A stretch of 64,000 bases of DNA. Origin: Hippea maritima DSM 10411 (lineage in GTDB: Bacteria; Campylobacterota_A; Desulfurellia; Desulfurellales; Hippeaceae). The notes under the pieces were generated by a model. The model made no database searches. It was not told the DNA's origin and saw only the letters and a program-made list of their open reading frames with translations. Location of the stretch: contig NC_015318.1 in assembly GCF_000194135.1 (NCBI RefSeq), forward strand, positions 324,501 through 388,500, read 5' to 3'. Position numbers and translations under genes: made by a program. Below, one piece after another: positions 62,546-64,000 of the stretch (position 1 is its first letter; every line of letters begins with the position of its first letter).

Positions 62546-63346
62546 ATGAATATTAACTTTGACTATTGGCTAAATTTGTCTATTGCTTATGGAATAAAGT
62601 TAATCTTTGCCATTGCCATATTCATTATAGGTAAATGGGTTTCTAAATGGCTTGTTGATATTAGTAAAAAGTTGATGGTTAAGGCTAAAGTTGAGCAAAC
62701 CTTAATAATCTTCTTAGGGAATCTTATATATGCCTTACTAATGGTCTTTGTTGTGCTTGCTTCGCTTAGCAAGCTTGGAATAAATACAACTTCTTTCATA
62801 GCTATATTGGGAGCATTAGGTTTGGCTGTTGGTTTGGCTTTGCAGGGAAGTTTGGCCAATGTGGGGGCGGCGGTTTTGATAATAATATTTAAACCTTTTA
62901 GGGTTGGAGATTTTGTCGATGCTGGTGGCGCATCGGGTAGTGTAGAGGAGATAAATATGTTTTCAACAATCCTAAGATCGCCAGATAATAAAATCATAAT
63001 TTTGCCCAATTCAGCCATAGTTGGTTCAAAGATAATAAATTATTCGGCAAAGCCACTCAGGAGGGTTGACTGGGTATTTGGTATAGGCTATGAAGATGAT
63101 TTGAGAAAGGCAAAGAGTGTACTTGAAAATATCATTCAGTCTCATGAAAAGATATTAAAAGACCCTAAACCTTTGATTGCCGTATCTGAGCTTGCAGATA
63201 GTAGTGTTAATTTTACTGTAAGGGGATGGGTAAGGACTCAGGATTATTGGGATGTGTACTTTGATATCATAGAGAAAGTAAAGCTGACATTTGACCAAGA
63301 GAGGATATCTATACCTTACCCCCAGCTCGATATACATCAAAAATAA
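62546..63346 (+). CDS. mscS: Small-conductance mechanosensitive channel MscS
   Basis: This 266-residue protein has three N-terminal membrane helices. The pore helix TM3 is seen in ALGLAVGLALQGSLANVGAAV, followed by FKPFRVGDFV and the beta domain with LPNSAIVGSKIINYS. It opens under membrane tension to release solutes on osmotic downshock. The ATG at 62546 was chosen over an upstream GTG because GGAGG lies 5 bases before it. Together with the upstream antiporter and RCK genes it forms an osmotic and ion-balance cluster. Confidence 0.95.
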   Translation: MNINFDYWLNLSIAYGIKLIFAIAIFIIGKWVSKWLVDISKKLMVKAKVEQTLIIFLGNLIYALLMVFVVLASLSKLGINTTSFIAILGALGLAVGLALQGSLANVGAAVLIIIFKPFRVGDFVDAGGASGSVEEINMFSTILRSPDNKIIILPNSAIVGSKIINYSAKPLRRVDWVFGIGYEDDLRKAKSVLENIIQSHEKILKDPKPLIAVSELADSSVNFTVRGWVRTQDYWDVYFDIIEKVKLTFDQERISIPYPQLDIHQK

Positions 63347-63355
63347 GAGGTGTTT

Positions 63356-64000
63356 ATGAGATTAGTCTTAATATTGTTTATATTTATCTTGACTTTTCCT
63401 GTCCAGTCAATGGCAGATTGGAAAAGTGTTTTGGGTAATTTTATGAATAAGAAAGTAGAACAGGAACAACAAGCTCAATCCACATTTGCAGGCAGACCAA
63501 CATATCCAGAAAAGGTAGGGGCGTTGAAACAAGCTTTAAGTTTCGGAATTAAGTATGCGATTAATAACCTATCCAAGCCCAATGGTTTTTTAGCTAATCC
63601 AAAGGTTAGGATACCCGTTCCAGATAAATTAAAGGGTGTTGCCAGTTTTTTGAGAAAGGCCCATCAAGGTAGGTTAGTGGATAACTTTGTAGAGCAAATG
63701 AATCATGCAGCGGAAAAAGCCACACCAAAAACATTTAAAGTTTTTTCACATGCATTAAGGCAAATGACAATAAGCGATGCTACCCAAATACTAAAAGGTA
63801 AAGACACGGCAGCAACTGAGTATTTTAAGAGTAAAACTTATGCTGAGCTTGTGGAGATTGTAAAACCTATAATAAAAGAAAGCACATCTAAAACCAAGAC
63901 TACGATGTATTACAAGCGTATGGTTGAGGTTTATAAAAAGTACAAAACCCCTTTTAGTAAAATGCAAAAATACTCCAGTATTTTAAAGGGAAGAGACTAT
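63356..64000 (+). CDS. DUF4197 domain protein, 3'-truncated by window edge
   Basis: The frame starts at ATG 63356 (AGAGGTG ribosome site, 9 bases after mscS) and is open to the last base, so the end lies outside the window; 215 codons are visible. A signal peptide (MRLVLILFIFILTFPVQSMA) precedes the DUF4197 domain, with ALKQALSFGIKYA, NPKVRIPVPDKLK, NHAAEKATP and the conserved QMTISDATQILKGKDTAAT. It is a periplasmic protein of unknown function. Confidence 0.88.
   Translation, partial: MRLVLILFIFILTFPVQSMADWKSVLGNFMNKKVEQEQQAQSTFAGRPTYPEKVGALKQALSFGIKYAINNLSKPNGFLANPKVRIPVPDKLKGVASFLRKAHQGRLVDNFVEQMNHAAEKATPKTFKVFSHALRQMTISDATQILKGKDTAATEYFKSKTYAELVEIVKPIIKESTSKTKTTMYYKRMVEVYKKYKTPFSKMQKYSSILKGRDY

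Noticed and set aside
1-64000. tRNA, rRNA, CRISPR arrays, insertion sequences or prophage genes
   Set aside because: No T-loop-like tRNA motifs with matching acceptor stems, no regularly spaced repeats, and no transposase, integrase or phage proteins were recognised.

Overview
This is an AT-rich, densely packed bacterial chromosome segment of about 60 genes. Genes commonly overlap by 1-4 bases (ATGA or TAATG junctions), and convergent genes touch or overlap. No rRNA, tRNA, CRISPR array, transposase or prophage was recognised. The gene content suggests a flagellated, anaerobic or microaerophilic member of the Campylobacterota, perhaps a sulfur-reducing Hippea/Desulfurella-type organism. The clues are a 719-residue FlgE, CheV with a CheA carrying a receiver domain, a CheZ-like phosphatase, a sigma-54 promoter on hook genes, an amidohydrolase resembling aminodeoxyfutalosine deaminase, a glycyl radical enzyme and pyruvoyl arginine decarboxylase. 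The genus is inferred from content only.

Layout. 1-3.1 kb: truncated M23 peptidase, MATE exporter, amidohydrolase. 3.1-9.6 kb (minus): hook operon fliK-flgD-flgE-flgE behind a sigma-54 promoter. 9.7-15.7 kb: NAD(P)HX repair enzyme, then a minus-strand operon of polysaccharide deacetylase, glycosyltransferase, hemB and a PleD-like diguanylate cyclase. 15.8-19.6 kb: menG, a MazF-type toxin with an unrecognised small partner, prfB with its programmed frameshift, lysS. 19.6-23.4 kb (minus): trkH, trkA, fbp, followed by a candidate stand-alone structured small RNA. 23.8-28.4 kb: peptide ABC permease, rodA, rng, purB. 28.4-37.1 kb: a signalling operon of soluble histidine kinase, Cache-HAMP membrane sensor, cheA, cheW, cheV, cheX, a cheZ-like gene and cheY, then an ABC ATPase and rlmN. 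38.1-40.0 kb: ruvC and a five-LysM NlpC/P60 hydrolase. 40.2-45.1 kb: HypD-like glycyl radical enzyme and its activase, divergent from a sodium:solute symporter. 45.1-49.3 kb: CPA2 antiporter, NUDIX, HAD, then speB, pdaD and speD for polyamines. 49.5-57.1 kb: secreted Ig-like protein, CYTH phosphatase, HD-GYP sensor, unknown membrane-anchored protein, RidA, acyl-CoA synthetase and an interrupted globin-coupled diguanylate cyclase. 57.2-64 kb: HIT, DUF134, old-yellow-enzyme-type oxidoreductase, an RCK/antiporter pair, MscS and a truncated DUF4197 gene.

Themes. Motility and cyclic-di-GMP signalling dominate. Three genes in this group carry a single lesion: a G7 frameshift in the histidine kinase, an A8 frameshift just after the start of the HD-GYP sensor, and an in-frame amber codon in the globin-coupled cyclase. 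These could be phase-variable tracts, real decay or sequence errors. Ion and osmotic homeostasis is a second theme (TrkH/TrkA, two CPA2 antiporters, an RCK protein, MscS). Polyamine synthesis from arginine is a third. Several genes appear to have the -10 box six or seven bases before the start codon, which implies leaderless mRNAs.
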